64,000 nt of DNA, from NCBI RefSeq assembly GCF_024623725.1, contig NZ_JANKHG010000016.1, positions 1-64,000 of the forward strand, read 5' to 3'. Positions within the stretch are counted from its first letter, which is position 1; each line of letters begins with the position of its first letter. The position numbers were made by a program, and so were the translations under genes. Of the stretch, positions 1 to 8,930 are shown piece by piece. Below the pieces are notes generated by a model, which was not told the origin of the DNA, searched no databases, and saw only the letters and a list, made by a program, of their open reading frames with translations. Origin of the DNA: Limnobacter parvus. GTDB lineage: Bacteria; Pseudomonadota; Gammaproteobacteria; Burkholderiales; Burkholderiaceae_B.

Positions 1-57
1 CCATTCAGAGGCGGGGTTTTTTATTTGCACCAATCAAAATATCAAGCCAATAAAAAT

Positions 58-82
58 GCCAGCTTTATAAGCTGGCTTTTTT
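58..82 (+). terminator. Rho-independent terminator of an upstream gene
   Basis: An 8-bp perfect stem (GCCAGCTT / AAGCTGGC) with a 3-nt loop is followed directly by six T. It lies upstream of the first gene, so it should end a transcript entering from the left. A second T-run at bases 16-25 after a GC-rich stretch may be the tail of another terminator cut by the window edge. Confidence 0.85.
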
Positions 83-192
83 AATTTGATTTGTCTATTC
101 CAGAACGAACCCTCACGTCATTTATGCGTTAAGTCGAGCAACTAACTATTAGCCAATCCGGTAATCTTGCCACCTTTCTAGTTTTTCTAAGA

Positions 193-1230
193 ATGTATAG
201 TCTGGTGAACCGATTAATGCCTTTACGACGTGTCTTTGTGATTGTTCTCAGCGCAGCGCTGCTATTTACTTTCAACGTGACCGTTAAAGCAAACGACCAT
301 TTAAGGACCCAATACCTGCACAGTCATTTGAATCGGGTGTTGGTCACACGTGATCAGGACCTGAGTTCGAAACTGAATGCACTTGTTTCTGTTGCTTCAA
401 ATGATCATGAGCGTGCGTGGCTAATTTATCGATGGGTGACGAATCACTTTAAACACGATTCACATTTGGCGTCCAAGATTGGTGACCCCAAGAATCATTC
501 CTTGGATCAGCTTTACAAACTAGCTGGGGGAAGTTGTGCTGTGTATGCCAATGTTGTGCAGCGTTTGATGCAGCAGGCGGGCCTTGAGGTAAAAACAATT
601 TATGGCTTGGCCAAAGGCGGAGCGGTAAGTGCTCGACGAAACGGCAAGGCAGTGAATCACGTTTGGAATGCAGTTAAAGTAAACGGTGAATGGCGTGTGA
701 TTGACGCGACATGGGGTGCTGGTTATGTTGGTAATGAAGGTTTTCAACGAGATCAAAGCGATCTGTTCTTTCTGATTCCACCAGAACAGGCTGTGTTGAG
801 CCATTTTGACGAAGCAGACGAACTGGGCCAGCAGCGGCAATTTGATGTGAATTACAGACTGTTTAGCCAGTTGCCGGAAGACGCGCTTTACGCCGCCTCC
901 ATTGGCTTTGACGCAAGGGCGATTCTTGAGGTTCGACGTACTCATTTAAACGTGCCTTTAGTGAGTACCTTTGACCAGTTACCTGGTTCTTTCAAAGTGA
1001 TTCAAGCACCGGTTGCCGGGCGTCTTGGACGCACCCAGCACAGGTTCAAGATTGAATCGCTAGTGTATGAAGAGTTGATGCTATTGCAGGGTAAAACCTG
1101 GATTCCCTTACAAAAGCAGGGACGTGTTCATTCATTAATGCTGAAGCCAAACAAAGGAGAGCTGCTGGTTATGGGCAGAAGACCGAAGCAGCAGGATTTT
1201 GAAGCCCTGCTGGCCTACACGGTAAATTAA
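193..1230 (+). CDS. Secreted transglutaminase-like (papain-fold) protein
   Basis: A 345-residue protein. A basic N-terminus and hydrophobic run (about residues 10-33, ending VKAND) look like a signal peptide. The transglutaminase-core triad is visible: Cys115 in GGSCAVYANV, His156 in NHVWNAV and Asp171 in VIDATWG. The family includes transglutaminases, proteases and domains that process or tether wall or surface proteins, so the substrate cannot be named. The second half (about residues 190-345) has no motif I recognise. ATG 193 is the first start; a GTG nine bases in frame later in the same leader is an alternative. It is followed convergently by the M20 gene after 11 bases. Confidence 0.8.
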   Translation: MYSLVNRLMPLRRVFVIVLSAALLFTFNVTVKANDHLRTQYLHSHLNRVLVTRDQDLSSKLNALVSVASNDHERAWLIYRWVTNHFKHDSHLASKIGDPKNHSLDQLYKLAGGSCAVYANVVQRLMQQAGLEVKTIYGLAKGGAVSARRNGKAVNHVWNAVKVNGEWRVIDATWGAGYVGNEGFQRDQSDLFFLIPPEQAVLSHFDEADELGQQRQFDVNYRLFSQLPEDALYAASIGFDARAILEVRRTHLNVPLVSTFDQLPGSFKVIQAPVAGRLGRTQHRFKIESLVYEELMLLQGKTWIPLQKQGRVHSLMLKPNKGELLVMGRRPKQQDFEALLAYTVN

Positions 1231-1241
1231 TACGCGGTAAA

Positions 1242-2441
1242 TTAATCTTGAGCGGATTTTAGAAATGCATGTGTGATGGCAAGCCACGCTTTCACACCCA
1301 GCGGCAATATCTTGTCGTTGAAGTCGTAGCTTGGATTGTGAAGAGTGCATGGCCCGATACCGTGTCCATGCGTTCTGTGGCCGCCCTCGCCGTTGCCTAT
1401 CCACAAATAGGCGCCGGGTTTGTGTTGCAACATAAAGGCGAAGTCTTCTGCGCCCATGGTGGGTGGTAAGTTCGAATGAACTGCGGTTACTTCTGGTATT
1501 GATTCAATGGCGTGCTGAGCCAGTGCGGCCATTTCAGGTGTGTTAACAGTCGGTGGATATTTCCGTTCGAATTTCATTTCGGCACTTGCACCAAAAGCGG
1601 CGCACATTTCTGTGCTTAGCTTTCGCATTTGGTGTTCAATCAGGTCGAGCGTTTGCAGGCTGAATGTACGCACGGTGCCTTGTAGCGTTGCCCTGTCTGG
1701 AATCACGTTTATTGCTTCACCTGCCTGAATCTGGGTTACTGAAAGCACTGCCGGGTCAACCGGCTTGCAGGTTCGACTGATGATGGTTTGAAATGCCAAA
1801 ATAAGTTGGGCTGCGATGACCACTGGGTCAATGCCAAGATCAGGCATTGCTGCGTGCGCTCCTTTGGCATGGATTTCCACAGAAAACTCATTGCTCGACG
1901 CCATTACCGGGCCGGTGTGCGCGGCGAATTCGCCTTCATGCAAGCCAGGCCAGTTGTGCATGGCGAAAACGGCATCTACTGGGTATCGCTCGAACAAGCC
2001 GTCTTCAATCATACGTTGTGCGCCCGCGCCGCCTTCTTCGGCCGGCTGAAAAATCAGCGCAACACTGCCTTTGAAATCCCTGTTCTCGGATATTTCCTGG
2101 GCGGCGCCCAAGAGCATGGCAACGTGACCGTCGTGACCACATGCGTGCATTTTTCCAGCATATTGCGAGGCATGTGGAAATTGATTCCTTTCTTGAATGG
2201 GCAGCGCGTCCATGTCGGCACGCAGGCCAACTGTTTTTCCTTTGCCTTGAGTACCCGTCAGGAAGCCGACCACTCCTGTTTGTCCGATTCCGGTTTCAAC
2301 TGAGTAACCCAGTTCGGTCAAGCGATCTGCCACAATTTTTGCAGTGCGATTTTCTTCGTAGCGCAGCTCAGGGTGCGCGTGAATGTCTCGGCGGGTGTTA
2401 ACCCAAGTTTCAATTTTGCTCGGATTCACAACAAACTTCAC
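1242..2441 (-). CDS. M20D-family amidohydrolase (hippurate / N-acyl amino acid hydrolase type)
   Basis: About 399 residues, a normal length for M20D metallo-amidohydrolases (hippurate hydrolase, IAA-amino acid hydrolase, N-acyl-L-amino acid amidohydrolase). Signatures are RRDIHAHPELRYEE near the N-terminus, the metal-ligand block MHACGHDGHVAMLLG with its typical metal-binding Cys, QPAEEGGAGA with the catalytic Glu pair, and a late His in GIGPCTLHNPSYDFND. It should hydrolyse an amide in an N-acylated amino acid; the exact substrate is not readable. The start is uncertain: the frame is open to a TTG at 2453, with GTG codons at 2441 and 2429. No signal peptide is seen, so it is probably cytosolic. 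Confidence 0.88.
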   Translation of the reverse strand: MKFVVNPSKIETWVNTRRDIHAHPELRYEENRTAKIVADRLTELGYSVETGIGQTGVVGFLTGTQGKGKTVGLRADMDALPIQERNQFPHASQYAGKMHACGHDGHVAMLLGAAQEISENRDFKGSVALIFQPAEEGGAGAQRMIEDGLFERYPVDAVFAMHNWPGLHEGEFAAHTGPVMASSNEFSVEIHAKGAHAAMPDLGIDPVVIAAQLILAFQTIISRTCKPVDPAVLSVTQIQAGEAINVIPDRATLQGTVRTFSLQTLDLIEHQMRKLSTEMCAAFGASAEMKFERKYPPTVNTPEMAALAQHAIESIPEVTAVHSNLPPTMGAEDFAFMLQHKPGAYLWIGNGEGGHRTHGHGIGPCTLHNPSYDFNDKILPLGVKAWLAITHAFLKSAQD

Positions 2442-2540
2442 TCTTTGATACAAGCCCTAAGAATCGCAGGTTTTGTCATTCGTGGCAATTGCTGTGCTTT
2501 ACTATTAGATCGGTAATCGTCAAATAAATCGGGGTTCGAA

Positions 2541-3644
2541 GTGCGGCAAGTGGTAACGGTAGCGATTGTATTGAGCGCCTTAGTTTTTTTAAATGCTTGT
2601 AGCACTGGCGCTTACTTTTGGCAGGCCACCACAGGTCACTTGCAGGTGCTTGCGGCTTCAGAAAAAATTGATAGGGTTCTTTTGTCCGCCGACACCAGTG
2701 AAAAGCTGCGCACGCAGCTTCAGTATGTTCAAGACATCCGGAAGTTTTCAATTGAGGCGCTTGCCTTGCCCGACAATCGAAGCTACACCACTTATGCCGA
2801 TCTGAACCGTCCTTATGTAGTCTGGAATGTGATCGCGTCGCCAGTGGACGGTTTGAATTTGAAAACATGGTGCTTTCCTTTCACGGGCTGTATTTCCTAC
2901 AAAGGCTTTTATCAGGAACGGGATGCGCTTGAGTTGGGCAATCAATTGAAAGCAGATGGCCTGGACGTGGCTGTGTTGGGCGTTCCTGCTTATTCCACTT
3001 TGGGCTTCACGCCCGACCCTGTGTTAAACACTTTTATTAATTACCCGGCAGGTGAACTGGCTCGTTTGATTTTTCATGAATTGGCGCACCAGGTTGTGTA
3101 CATTGCCGATGACACCATGTTCAACGAAAGTTTTGCCACGGCGGTCGAGGAGCTTGGTGTGACTGTTTGGCTGGCGCAGCCTGGGCGCGCCGACTTGAAG
3201 CTACAATATGAAAACTTTGACCAAAGACGAGTAGCCTTTCGAGCCCTGTTGGCGCAAGCGCAGGCCGATTTGAAGGTAATTTACGAGAACAAGGATCAGT
3301 TAAGGAAAGACGAGGTGCTTGATGCAAAAAAAGCCCGCTTTGATTTGCTTCGTGCTGACTACGGTAAGTTGAAAGCCAGTTGGGGTGGATGGGCTGGCTA
3401 TGATCGATTTATGGCGGAAGATTTGAACAATGCAAAACTAGGCGTGTCGGGTTTGTACACCAATTATGTGCCTGCTTTTAAGGCTTTGTTTTTGAAATGC
3501 GATGGAAGCTTTCCCCGCTTTTACGCGGCAGTTGAGGCTTTGGGGGAACTGCCTGCCGATAAGCGTAATACGGTGTTGGACAATTTGGTTGATGTAACCA
3601 CCCAGAATGCTTCGACAAAGGCAAATTCGGGTACTTGTTTATAG
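2541..3644 (+). CDS. Lipoprotein aminopeptidase (PF10023-type, HExxH metalloprotease)
   Basis: A 367-residue protein starting at GTG 2541. The N-terminus ends in a lipobox (VFLNAC-STG), predicting a lipid-anchored envelope protein. The zinc motif HELAHQ lies in IFHELAHQVVYIADD, followed about 20 residues later by a probable third ligand Glu in FNESFATAVEELG. This layout matches the 'putative aminopeptidase' family PF10023 common in proteobacteria. The C-terminal half is charged and probably helical (long Lys/Asp/Leu runs). Its last codons overlap by six bases the 3' end of the convergent amidotransferase gene. Substrate unknown. Confidence 0.82.
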   Translation: MRQVVTVAIVLSALVFLNACSTGAYFWQATTGHLQVLAASEKIDRVLLSADTSEKLRTQLQYVQDIRKFSIEALALPDNRSYTTYADLNRPYVVWNVIASPVDGLNLKTWCFPFTGCISYKGFYQERDALELGNQLKADGLDVAVLGVPAYSTLGFTPDPVLNTFINYPAGELARLIFHELAHQVVYIADDTMFNESFATAVEELGVTVWLAQPGRADLKLQYENFDQRRVAFRALLAQAQADLKVIYENKDQLRKDEVLDAKKARFDLLRADYGKLKASWGGWAGYDRFMAEDLNNAKLGVSGLYTNYVPAFKALFLKCDGSFPRFYAAVEALGELPADKRNTVLDNLVDVTTQNASTKANSGTCL

Positions 3645-4442
3645 AGCAGCACGTTGCCCGTTTTTCAACACTGGGCAGCCGTCTTCAAACACCAAAAAAG
3701 TGTGTGGCTCGAAAGGGGTCCACACTTCGTCATTGGTCAGTGCCGTGGTCGCGATGACCGCCACTCGATCGTTGTGTGTGGTCACTGCGCCAAAATCAAC
3801 CTGTAGGTCGCAATCGACCAAATGTGCATTTTTGAAAGGGTGCGCACGCACAATATATTCAAGTTTGGTGGAGCAGTGGGTGTACATGGCTTGTCCGTTG
3901 GACAGCAACATGTTGAAAGTACCGAATCCCGCAATCTGTTCGCAAACGGGTCTGAGCACTTTGTCAATTTCAGCCACGCTGGGCCGGTTCGCAGGTGTTC
4001 TGTATCCGAACTCATTTTTCAGGGTTTGCAGTAACAAGCAAAATGCGAGTTCGCTGTCGGTTTCACCGATGGGAAGAAAATCACCTTGTAATTTGGGGTG
4101 AAAGTTTTTCAGATCGCCATTGTGGGCGAACACCCAAGCCTGGCCCCACAATTCTCGAATAAACGGATGGCAGTTTTGTAACTTGACCTGCCCCACCGTG
4201 GCTTTGCGAATGTGAGAAATTACGTTATACGAGCGAATTGGGTAGTTGCGGATCAATTCGGCCACGGGCGAATCAGAGGCGGGGCGGTGATCGATAAAAC
4301 AGCGTGCGGCAGATCCTTCGAAAAATGCGATTCCCCAACCGTCAGCGTGTTCATCGGTCAAGCCGCCACGCTTGGCGAAGCCCTCAAATGAAAATTGAAT
4401 GTCGGTTGGCGTGTTGCAGTTCATGCCGAGCAATTGACACAT
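3639..4442 (-). CDS. Class II glutamine amidotransferase (YafJ-like)
   Basis: A 267-residue protein starting MCQLLGMN, so Cys2 becomes the N-terminal nucleophile after Met removal, as in Ntn-type class II amidotransferases. Other family marks are DEHADGWGIAFFEG, ISHIRKATVG and WVFAHNGDLKNF. The domain occupies the whole protein with no synthase partner fused, as in the E. coli YafJ family. It should release ammonia from glutamine (or hydrolyse gamma-glutamyl amides), but the acceptor is unknown. It is divergent from the glycerate kinase gene 48 bases away. Confidence 0.9.
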   Translation of the reverse strand: MCQLLGMNCNTPTDIQFSFEGFAKRGGLTDEHADGWGIAFFEGSAARCFIDHRPASDSPVAELIRNYPIRSYNVISHIRKATVGQVKLQNCHPFIRELWGQAWVFAHNGDLKNFHPKLQGDFLPIGETDSELAFCLLLQTLKNEFGYRTPANRPSVAEIDKVLRPVCEQIAGFGTFNMLLSNGQAMYTHCSTKLEYIVRAHPFKNAHLVDCDLQVDFGAVTTHNDRVAVIATTALTNDEVWTPFEPHTFLVFEDGCPVLKNGQRAAL

Positions 4443-4490
4443 GGTTTAATTGGTGGATTGTTGATTAATTTTTATTTTAAGAGACTTTTC

Positions 4491-5837
4491 ATGTCTGAGC
4501 AGGATGATTTTTACAAAGACCTTTTGACGCAGGCGTTCAATGCGGGCGTATTGGCTGCTCAGCCCAACTTGGCCATTGAAGCGGCGTGGCAAGAACAAAT
4601 TGTGCCCTGGTTGAATCAGTTGGCGCCTGAACGCGAGCGCATCTGGGTTTTCGGTGCGGGCAAGGCTGCGGCATCAATGGCAAGGGCTTTGGAAAAAGCC
4701 AATGGCGGCGCTGAAAAGCTGCAGGGCTTTGTGGTGACCCGGCGCGGGCATGAGCTCAAAACTTCCACGATTGAGGTGATTCAAGCTGCGCACCCGGTGC
4801 CGGATGAAGATGGGCAACGTGCAGCGCGGCGGCTCCACAAGGCAATTTCCGAAGTGCCTTCAAGCGATGCGGTGATTGCTTTGGTGTCAGGCGGCGGATC
4901 AAGTTTGCTGAGTGTGCCTGTGCGTGACATTCCATTTGTTGATTTGCAGCAATTGAACCGCGCCTTGTTGTCGTGTGGCGCACCAATTGATGAGATGAAT
5001 ATTGTGCGTAAGCATGTCACCTTAACGTTGGGGGGGCAGTTGGCGCAGGTGTGTCGTGCGCCGGTGTTTCAACTGCTGATTTCGGATGTGCCTGGAGATG
5101 ATCCATCGTCAATTGCTTCAGGGCCATTCAGCCCAGACGAAAGTACCTTCCATGATGCAGTTGAAGTATTGAAGCGCTGGGCGGTTCAAGTGCCACATTC
5201 AATTTCACGTTACCTGGACAAAGGGGTGAAAGGCGAGGTGCCCGACACACCCAAGCGAAGTTCATTGGTATTTCGAAAAGTGAAAACACATTTGCTGGCC
5301 AGCAATTTGAAGTCGCTGAATGCGGTAACTGAAAGCCTGGAGGGCAAAGGCTACAAGGTGTTGAACCTGGGCGACACCCTGGAGGGCGAGGCCAAAGATG
5401 TTGCGCAGGTTCATGCTGCCATTGTGAAGCAGGCCGCCATGGGGCATGGTGGCTGGCCGGCGGCACCCTTGGCGATTATCAGTGGTGGTGAATGCACTGT
5501 GAGTTTGAACGATACCCAGCTTCGACAAGCCAGGGGTGGCCGCAATTCCGAGTTTTTGCTGGCACTGGCTTTTTATTTGCGTGATTTGGCATCACCAGTG
5601 GAGGTGGCTGCGATTGCAGCAGACACAGACGGCATTGATGGCATTGGCGGGCATGCGGGTGCCTTGTTGTTGCCCGGTGACCGGCAGCGTTGCAAGTTGG
5701 CAAAGTTGGCGCCGCAATTGCATTTGGACCAACACACCAGTTATGACTATTTCAAACGCCTGGACAGGTTGTTGATGACCGGGCCGACCATGACGAATGT
5801 GAATGACTTGAGGATTATTCTGATCGGCAAGCCTTGA
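4491..5837 (+). CDS. Glycerate 2-kinase (MOFRL family; also annotated TtuD/hydroxypyruvate reductase)
   Basis: 448 residues from ATG 4491; the longer open frame upstream overlaps the divergent gene and is unlikely to be translated. The N-terminal DUF4147 part shows GAGKAAASMARALE and the glycine-rich ALVSGGGSSLL. The C-terminal MOFRL part shows GGRNSEFLLALAF and AADTDGIDGIGGHAGA. The family phosphorylates D-glycerate to 2-phosphoglycerate, feeding glyoxylate, tartrate or serine-derived carbon into glycolysis. Older annotations call it hydroxypyruvate reductase. It is followed 62 bases later by pyrC on the same strand. Confidence 0.88.
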   Translation: MSEQDDFYKDLLTQAFNAGVLAAQPNLAIEAAWQEQIVPWLNQLAPERERIWVFGAGKAAASMARALEKANGGAEKLQGFVVTRRGHELKTSTIEVIQAAHPVPDEDGQRAARRLHKAISEVPSSDAVIALVSGGGSSLLSVPVRDIPFVDLQQLNRALLSCGAPIDEMNIVRKHVTLTLGGQLAQVCRAPVFQLLISDVPGDDPSSIASGPFSPDESTFHDAVEVLKRWAVQVPHSISRYLDKGVKGEVPDTPKRSSLVFRKVKTHLLASNLKSLNAVTESLEGKGYKVLNLGDTLEGEAKDVAQVHAAIVKQAAMGHGGWPAAPLAIISGGECTVSLNDTQLRQARGGRNSEFLLALAFYLRDLASPVEVAAIAADTDGIDGIGGHAGALLLPGDRQRCKLAKLAPQLHLDQHTSYDYFKRLDRLLMTGPTMTNVNDLRIILIGKP

Positions 5838-5899
5838 GATTTCCCGCGAGGGCCGGTGAGTTAAAATAGGCAAACTATTTTCACAGCGATTGCGACCCA

Positions 5900-7021
5900 A
5901 TGATTCAAACACTTCAAATAGCGCCGCCCGACGATTGGCACCTGCACCTTCGTGATGGTGAGGCCCTGGAGCATGTGGTGGCGGCCACGGCACTGAACTT
6001 TCGCCGTGCAATCGTGATGCCCAATTTGAAGCCACCAGTAACAACAGTTGATCAAGCGGCTGCATACCGAGATCGAATTCTTGCTTCGGTTGAAAAGGTC
6101 TGTGCCTCAGGAAAATACACTGAGGAAGAGCAGGCTGTGATGCGTCAGTTTCAGCCTTTGATGGTGCTGTACCTGACGGGCGCAACCAGTCCAGCTGAAA
6201 TTGAAAAGGCTGCGAAAAGTGGTGTTGTGAATGCTGTAAAGCTTTACCCGGCTGGTGCTACTACGAATTCAGAAGCGGGTGTGTCTGATTTGCTGGGGCA
6301 GTGTGGTGCGGTGTTGCAGGCCATGGAAGCCCATGGCTTGCCCTTGCTGGTTCATGGGGAAGTGACTGACGCAGATGTGGATGTATTCGATCGTGAGGCG
6401 GCATTTGTCGACACGGTCATGAAACCATTGCGCAAGCAGTTCCCGAACTTGCGGGTGGTTTTTGAGCACATTACCACCGAACAGGCCGCCACTTTTGTGA
6501 CTGAGAATTCTGGTCGCGATTCGCAAGGACGTTTGCTTCTGGCGGCCACCATTACCCCCCAGCATTTGTTGTACAACCGCAATGCCTTGTTCAAGGGTGG
6601 CTTGCAGCCGCACTGGTATTGCCTGCCTGTGCTGAAACGCGAGGTGCACCGCAAGGCCCTGCTGAAAGCCGCAACCAGCGGATTGCCACAGTTCTTTTTG
6701 GGCACTGACAGTGCGCCGCACGCCAAACATTTAAAAGAAATGTCGTGTGGCTGTGCGGGTTGTTATTCTGCACCCTACGCCATGGCCATGTATGCAGAAG
6801 CTTTTGAGCAGGCGGGTGCGCTTGACACAGTGGAGCTGTTCGAGAAGTTTTGTAGTTTGAATGGCCCAGCTTTTTATGGTTTGCCGGTGAACGAGGGCAG
6901 GTTTGAATTGCAGCGCAAGAGGTTTGACGTTCCTGAGCGCCTGCCTTTTGTTACTGACAGCGGAATTGTTCCCCTTCGCGCAGGCGAATCGCTGGACTGG
7001 ACTGTGACCCGGCTTCGCTGA
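5900..7021 (+). CDS. pyrC: Dihydroorotase, class II dimeric type
   Basis: 373 residues. It catalyses reversible cyclisation of carbamoyl aspartate to dihydroorotate in pyrimidine synthesis. Seen directly: zinc ligands in DDWHLHLRDG (His14, His16), the carboxylated-lysine region AVKLYPAGATTNSE (Lys114), LVHGEVTD, FEHITT, and the catalytic Asp in FLGTDSAPHAKHLK. Length is slightly above E. coli PyrC (about 348) because of an extra stretch around residues 55-75 (EKVCASGKYTEEEQ). An AT-rich leader lies just upstream (5858-5880). The next gene starts 8 bases after the stop, suggesting co-transcription. Confidence 0.95.
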   Translation: MIQTLQIAPPDDWHLHLRDGEALEHVVAATALNFRRAIVMPNLKPPVTTVDQAAAYRDRILASVEKVCASGKYTEEEQAVMRQFQPLMVLYLTGATSPAEIEKAAKSGVVNAVKLYPAGATTNSEAGVSDLLGQCGAVLQAMEAHGLPLLVHGEVTDADVDVFDREAAFVDTVMKPLRKQFPNLRVVFEHITTEQAATFVTENSGRDSQGRLLLAATITPQHLLYNRNALFKGGLQPHWYCLPVLKREVHRKALLKAATSGLPQFFLGTDSAPHAKHLKEMSCGCAGCYSAPYAMAMYAEAFEQAGALDTVELFEKFCSLNGPAFYGLPVNEGRFELQRKRFDVPERLPFVTDSGIVPLRAGESLDWTVTRLR

Positions 7022-7028
7022 GACTGCG

Positions 7029-7940
7029 GTGGCTGCGAGAGATTCTTTCCCTTGGCTCTGGCCCTACGGTGTGGATGCAGCCTGGCATGGCAATGCGGCG
7101 AATGAAGCAGGATTTGTTTCATCTGCGCTGAATACGGAGCGCCAGCTAGTGAATATGCGGATTGGGGAGCGCGCGGGTGAAAAAATTCCAAAGTTCGTGC
7201 ATTCGACCGACACTTTGGGAGCGCTGGAATACGAGCGTTGCGTTTCCCAAGGCCTGATTCCAACACGCGACATTTCCCATGACTGGTACAACGGGCAGGT
7301 GTGGTTAAAGTTTGCGGGACTTAAAGCCCTGATCAATTCACGACACATCACTGACTCTAAGGACACAACTCTTCAGTCCGCGAATGGTAGAAGCAGGCTG
7401 CGCGATGCGCTAACCCTGTTTGATGAAAGTGGCGCTTTGTTGTTGACCACTGACCCAACCGCAAGCGCTGCGCTGTTGAATCACGACTGGCGCAGCCTAT
7501 TCGAGGGAGGTCGCGAAGTTTGGTCGAGACGGGCACGCGTTTTGATCGTGGGACATGGTTTGCTCGATTCAATGCATTCACCACACAAAGGCTTGTGTGC
7601 CAAGGCGATTCCGGTTCAGGTGCCGACGTTAAACCTAAGCGATGTGGAATTACAAGCTTTGGTGTTACAGGTCGCCAAGCAAATTCAAGACCCCGCCAAT
7701 TTAAGTCCGTTGCCTGTAATGGGGGTGCCGGGCTGGTTTTCCGCTTCAGATGTGCCCGGATTTTATAACGACACGGCTGTTTATCGCGCCAAGCCAACAC
7801 GTCGGGTTTCTTCATTGCATGAAAGATTGGCATTTGTGTGGGATGGGTCTACACTGAGTCCCGGAAAGTGCGTCGGACAATCGCTGCCTGAATTACAGGG
7901 AGAGGAAAGTCCGGACTCCAGTGAGCACGGTGCTGGTTAA
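7029..7940 (+). CDS. DUF3025 family protein whose 3' end runs into rnpB
   Basis: 303 residues from GTG 7029, eight bases after pyrC. The sequence (WPYGVDAAWHGN, FVHSTDTLGALEYE, TRDISHDWYNGQVWLKF, LLTTDPTASAALLNHDWRSLF, VLIVGHGLLDSM, KAIPVQV) has the look of DUF3025, a proteobacterial family of unknown function. The family-like part seems to end near PGFYNDTAVYRAKP (about residue 256). The remaining residues are coded by DNA that also holds the rnpB promoter and the first 79 bases of RNase P RNA, so this tail is constrained by the RNA and may carry no function. Frame and context support a real gene; function unknown. Confidence 0.78.
   Translation: MAARDSFPWLWPYGVDAAWHGNAANEAGFVSSALNTERQLVNMRIGERAGEKIPKFVHSTDTLGALEYERCVSQGLIPTRDISHDWYNGQVWLKFAGLKALINSRHITDSKDTTLQSANGRSRLRDALTLFDESGALLLTTDPTASAALLNHDWRSLFEGGREVWSRRARVLIVGHGLLDSMHSPHKGLCAKAIPVQVPTLNLSDVELQALVLQVAKQIQDPANLSPLPVMGVPGWFSASDVPGFYNDTAVYRAKPTRRVSSLHERLAFVWDGSTLSPGKCVGQSLPELQGEESPDSSEHGAG
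7827..7855 (+). promoter_or_regulatory. Sigma-70 promoter of rnpB, inside the DUF3025 frame
   Basis: TTGGCA (7827-7832) and TACACT (7850-7855) are separated by exactly 17 bases. Transcription seven bases beyond the -10 box would start at about 7862, which is where the P1 helix of the RNA begins. The promoter lies entirely in coding sequence of the upstream gene. Confidence 0.8.
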
Positions 7941-8268
7941 CCACCAGGCGCTATACGGTTTTGGCAACAAAACTTAAGGCGACGGAAAGTGCAACAGAAA
8001 ACACACCGCCGATGGGAAGGAAACTTTCACAGGCAAGGGCGAACCGGAGGTGTAAGAGACCCCCGCAGACTTGGCGACAAGGCTGGCTAGGTAAACCCCA
8101 CTTGGAGCAACACCAAATAGGCGCGCAGACGCTTTCGGGCGTCAACGGCGCTCCCCGAGCGCGCGGGTAGGTGGCTTGAGCTGAAGAGTAATTTTCAGCC
8201 TAGAGGAATGATTGTCACTTTGGCTGAAAGGCCATTGAACAGAATCCGGCTTACAGGCGCGCTTTCCC
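7862..8268 (+). ncRNA. rnpB: RNase P RNA, bacterial class A
   Basis: The catalytic RNA that trims the 5' leader of tRNA precursors. Conserved cores are visible: GAGGAAAGTCCGGACTCC (7901-7918) near the 5' end, GAGGAATGATTGTCAC (8203-8218), and ACAGAATCCGGCTTA (8240-8254) near the 3' end. The ends pair into helix P1: GGAAAGTGCGTC (7863-7874) with GGCGCGCTTTCC (8256-8267), 12 pairs with G-U wobbles. Length of about 407 nt fits type A RNAs of proteobacteria. No clear T-run terminator follows; the downstream stretch is pyrimidine-rich. Confidence 0.96.
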
Positions 8269-8425
8269 CTTATCCCCCATTCGGTTTTACCTCCCTTCTG
8301 CTTTTCTTAAGACATTACTTTCAGTGTTGTCTTTATATCCTTATTTTTTCAGCTTTTTTTCTTGTTGTTTTTCTATAAAATCATTGTAAGTCATTGGTTG
8401 TAAAGCGTTTTCTCTAGAGAACTGC

Positions 8426-8454
8426 TTGACCACCGATTTCATAATGCGTAAAGT
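8426..8454 (+). promoter_or_regulatory. Candidate promoter of the mraZ division and wall cluster
   Basis: TTGACC (8426-8431) and TAAAGT (8449-8454) are spaced by 17 bases, upstream of mraZ. The MraZ operator repeats begin at the -10 box, so repressor binding would block polymerase. The stretch from rnpB to here (8269-8425) is T-rich and holds no gene. Confidence 0.65.
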
Positions 8455-8492
8455 GGTGATCTGTGGGGATTTGTGTGATTTTGTGGGGAATT
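8453..8492 (+). promoter_or_regulatory. MraZ operator: four tandem 10-bp repeats
   Basis: Four direct repeats in exact 10-bp phase: GTGGTGATCT (8453), GTGGGGATTT (8463), GTGTGATTTT (8473) and GTGGGGAATT (8483). MraZ is known to bind GTGGG-type direct repeats at 10-bp spacing upstream of its own gene and repress the dcw cluster. The last repeat ends eight bases before the mraZ start codon. Confidence 0.88.
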
Positions 8493-8499
8493 AATCAAC

Positions 8500-8928
8500 G
8501 TGTATCAAGGCAGTTCTTCCTTATCAATGGATGCAAAAGGGCGCATGAATGTGCCACAGAAGCATCGTGATGCACTGCAAACGCAGTGCGAGGGAGCCTT
8601 GACGCTGACAAAACACCCCAACGGCTGCTTGCTGATGTTTCCGCGCCCAGTCTGGGAGCAGCATCGCGAGAAAATTGCTGCTTGGCCCATGTCTGCCCGC
8701 CCTTGGCAGCGAATATTCCTTGGCTTTGCAACCGATGTCGAGTTCGATTCGGCTGGTCGTATTCTGGTGTCGCCAGAATTGCGCGAGGCTGCCTCGCTGA
8801 ATAAAGATGTCATGTTGCTAGGCATGGGTAGTCACTTCGAGATCTGGGATTCCACAATGTTGAAAGTGGAAGAGGAAAAGGCGATTGCTGCTGGCATGCC
8901 TCAATCACTGAACGAATTTAGTTTCTGA
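8500..8928 (+). CDS. mraZ: Transcriptional regulator MraZ
   Basis: 142 residues from a GTG start at 8500. Two SpoVT/AbrB-like swapped-hairpin domains are recognisable: [17 protein letters not shown] near the N-terminus and the second copy [17 protein letters not shown] about 75 residues later. MraZ forms ring-like multimers that bind the repeats just upstream and repress the division and wall cluster. It is the first gene of that cluster; rsmH starts two bases after its stop. Length is normal (E. coli 152). Confidence 0.96.
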   Translation: MYQGSSSLSMDAKGRMNVPQKHRDALQTQCEGALTLTKHPNGCLLMFPRPVWEQHREKIAAWPMSARPWQRIFLGFATDVEFDSAGRILVSPELREAASLNKDVMLLGMGSHFEIWDSTMLKVEEEKAIAAGMPQSLNEFSF

Positions 8929-8930
8929 AG

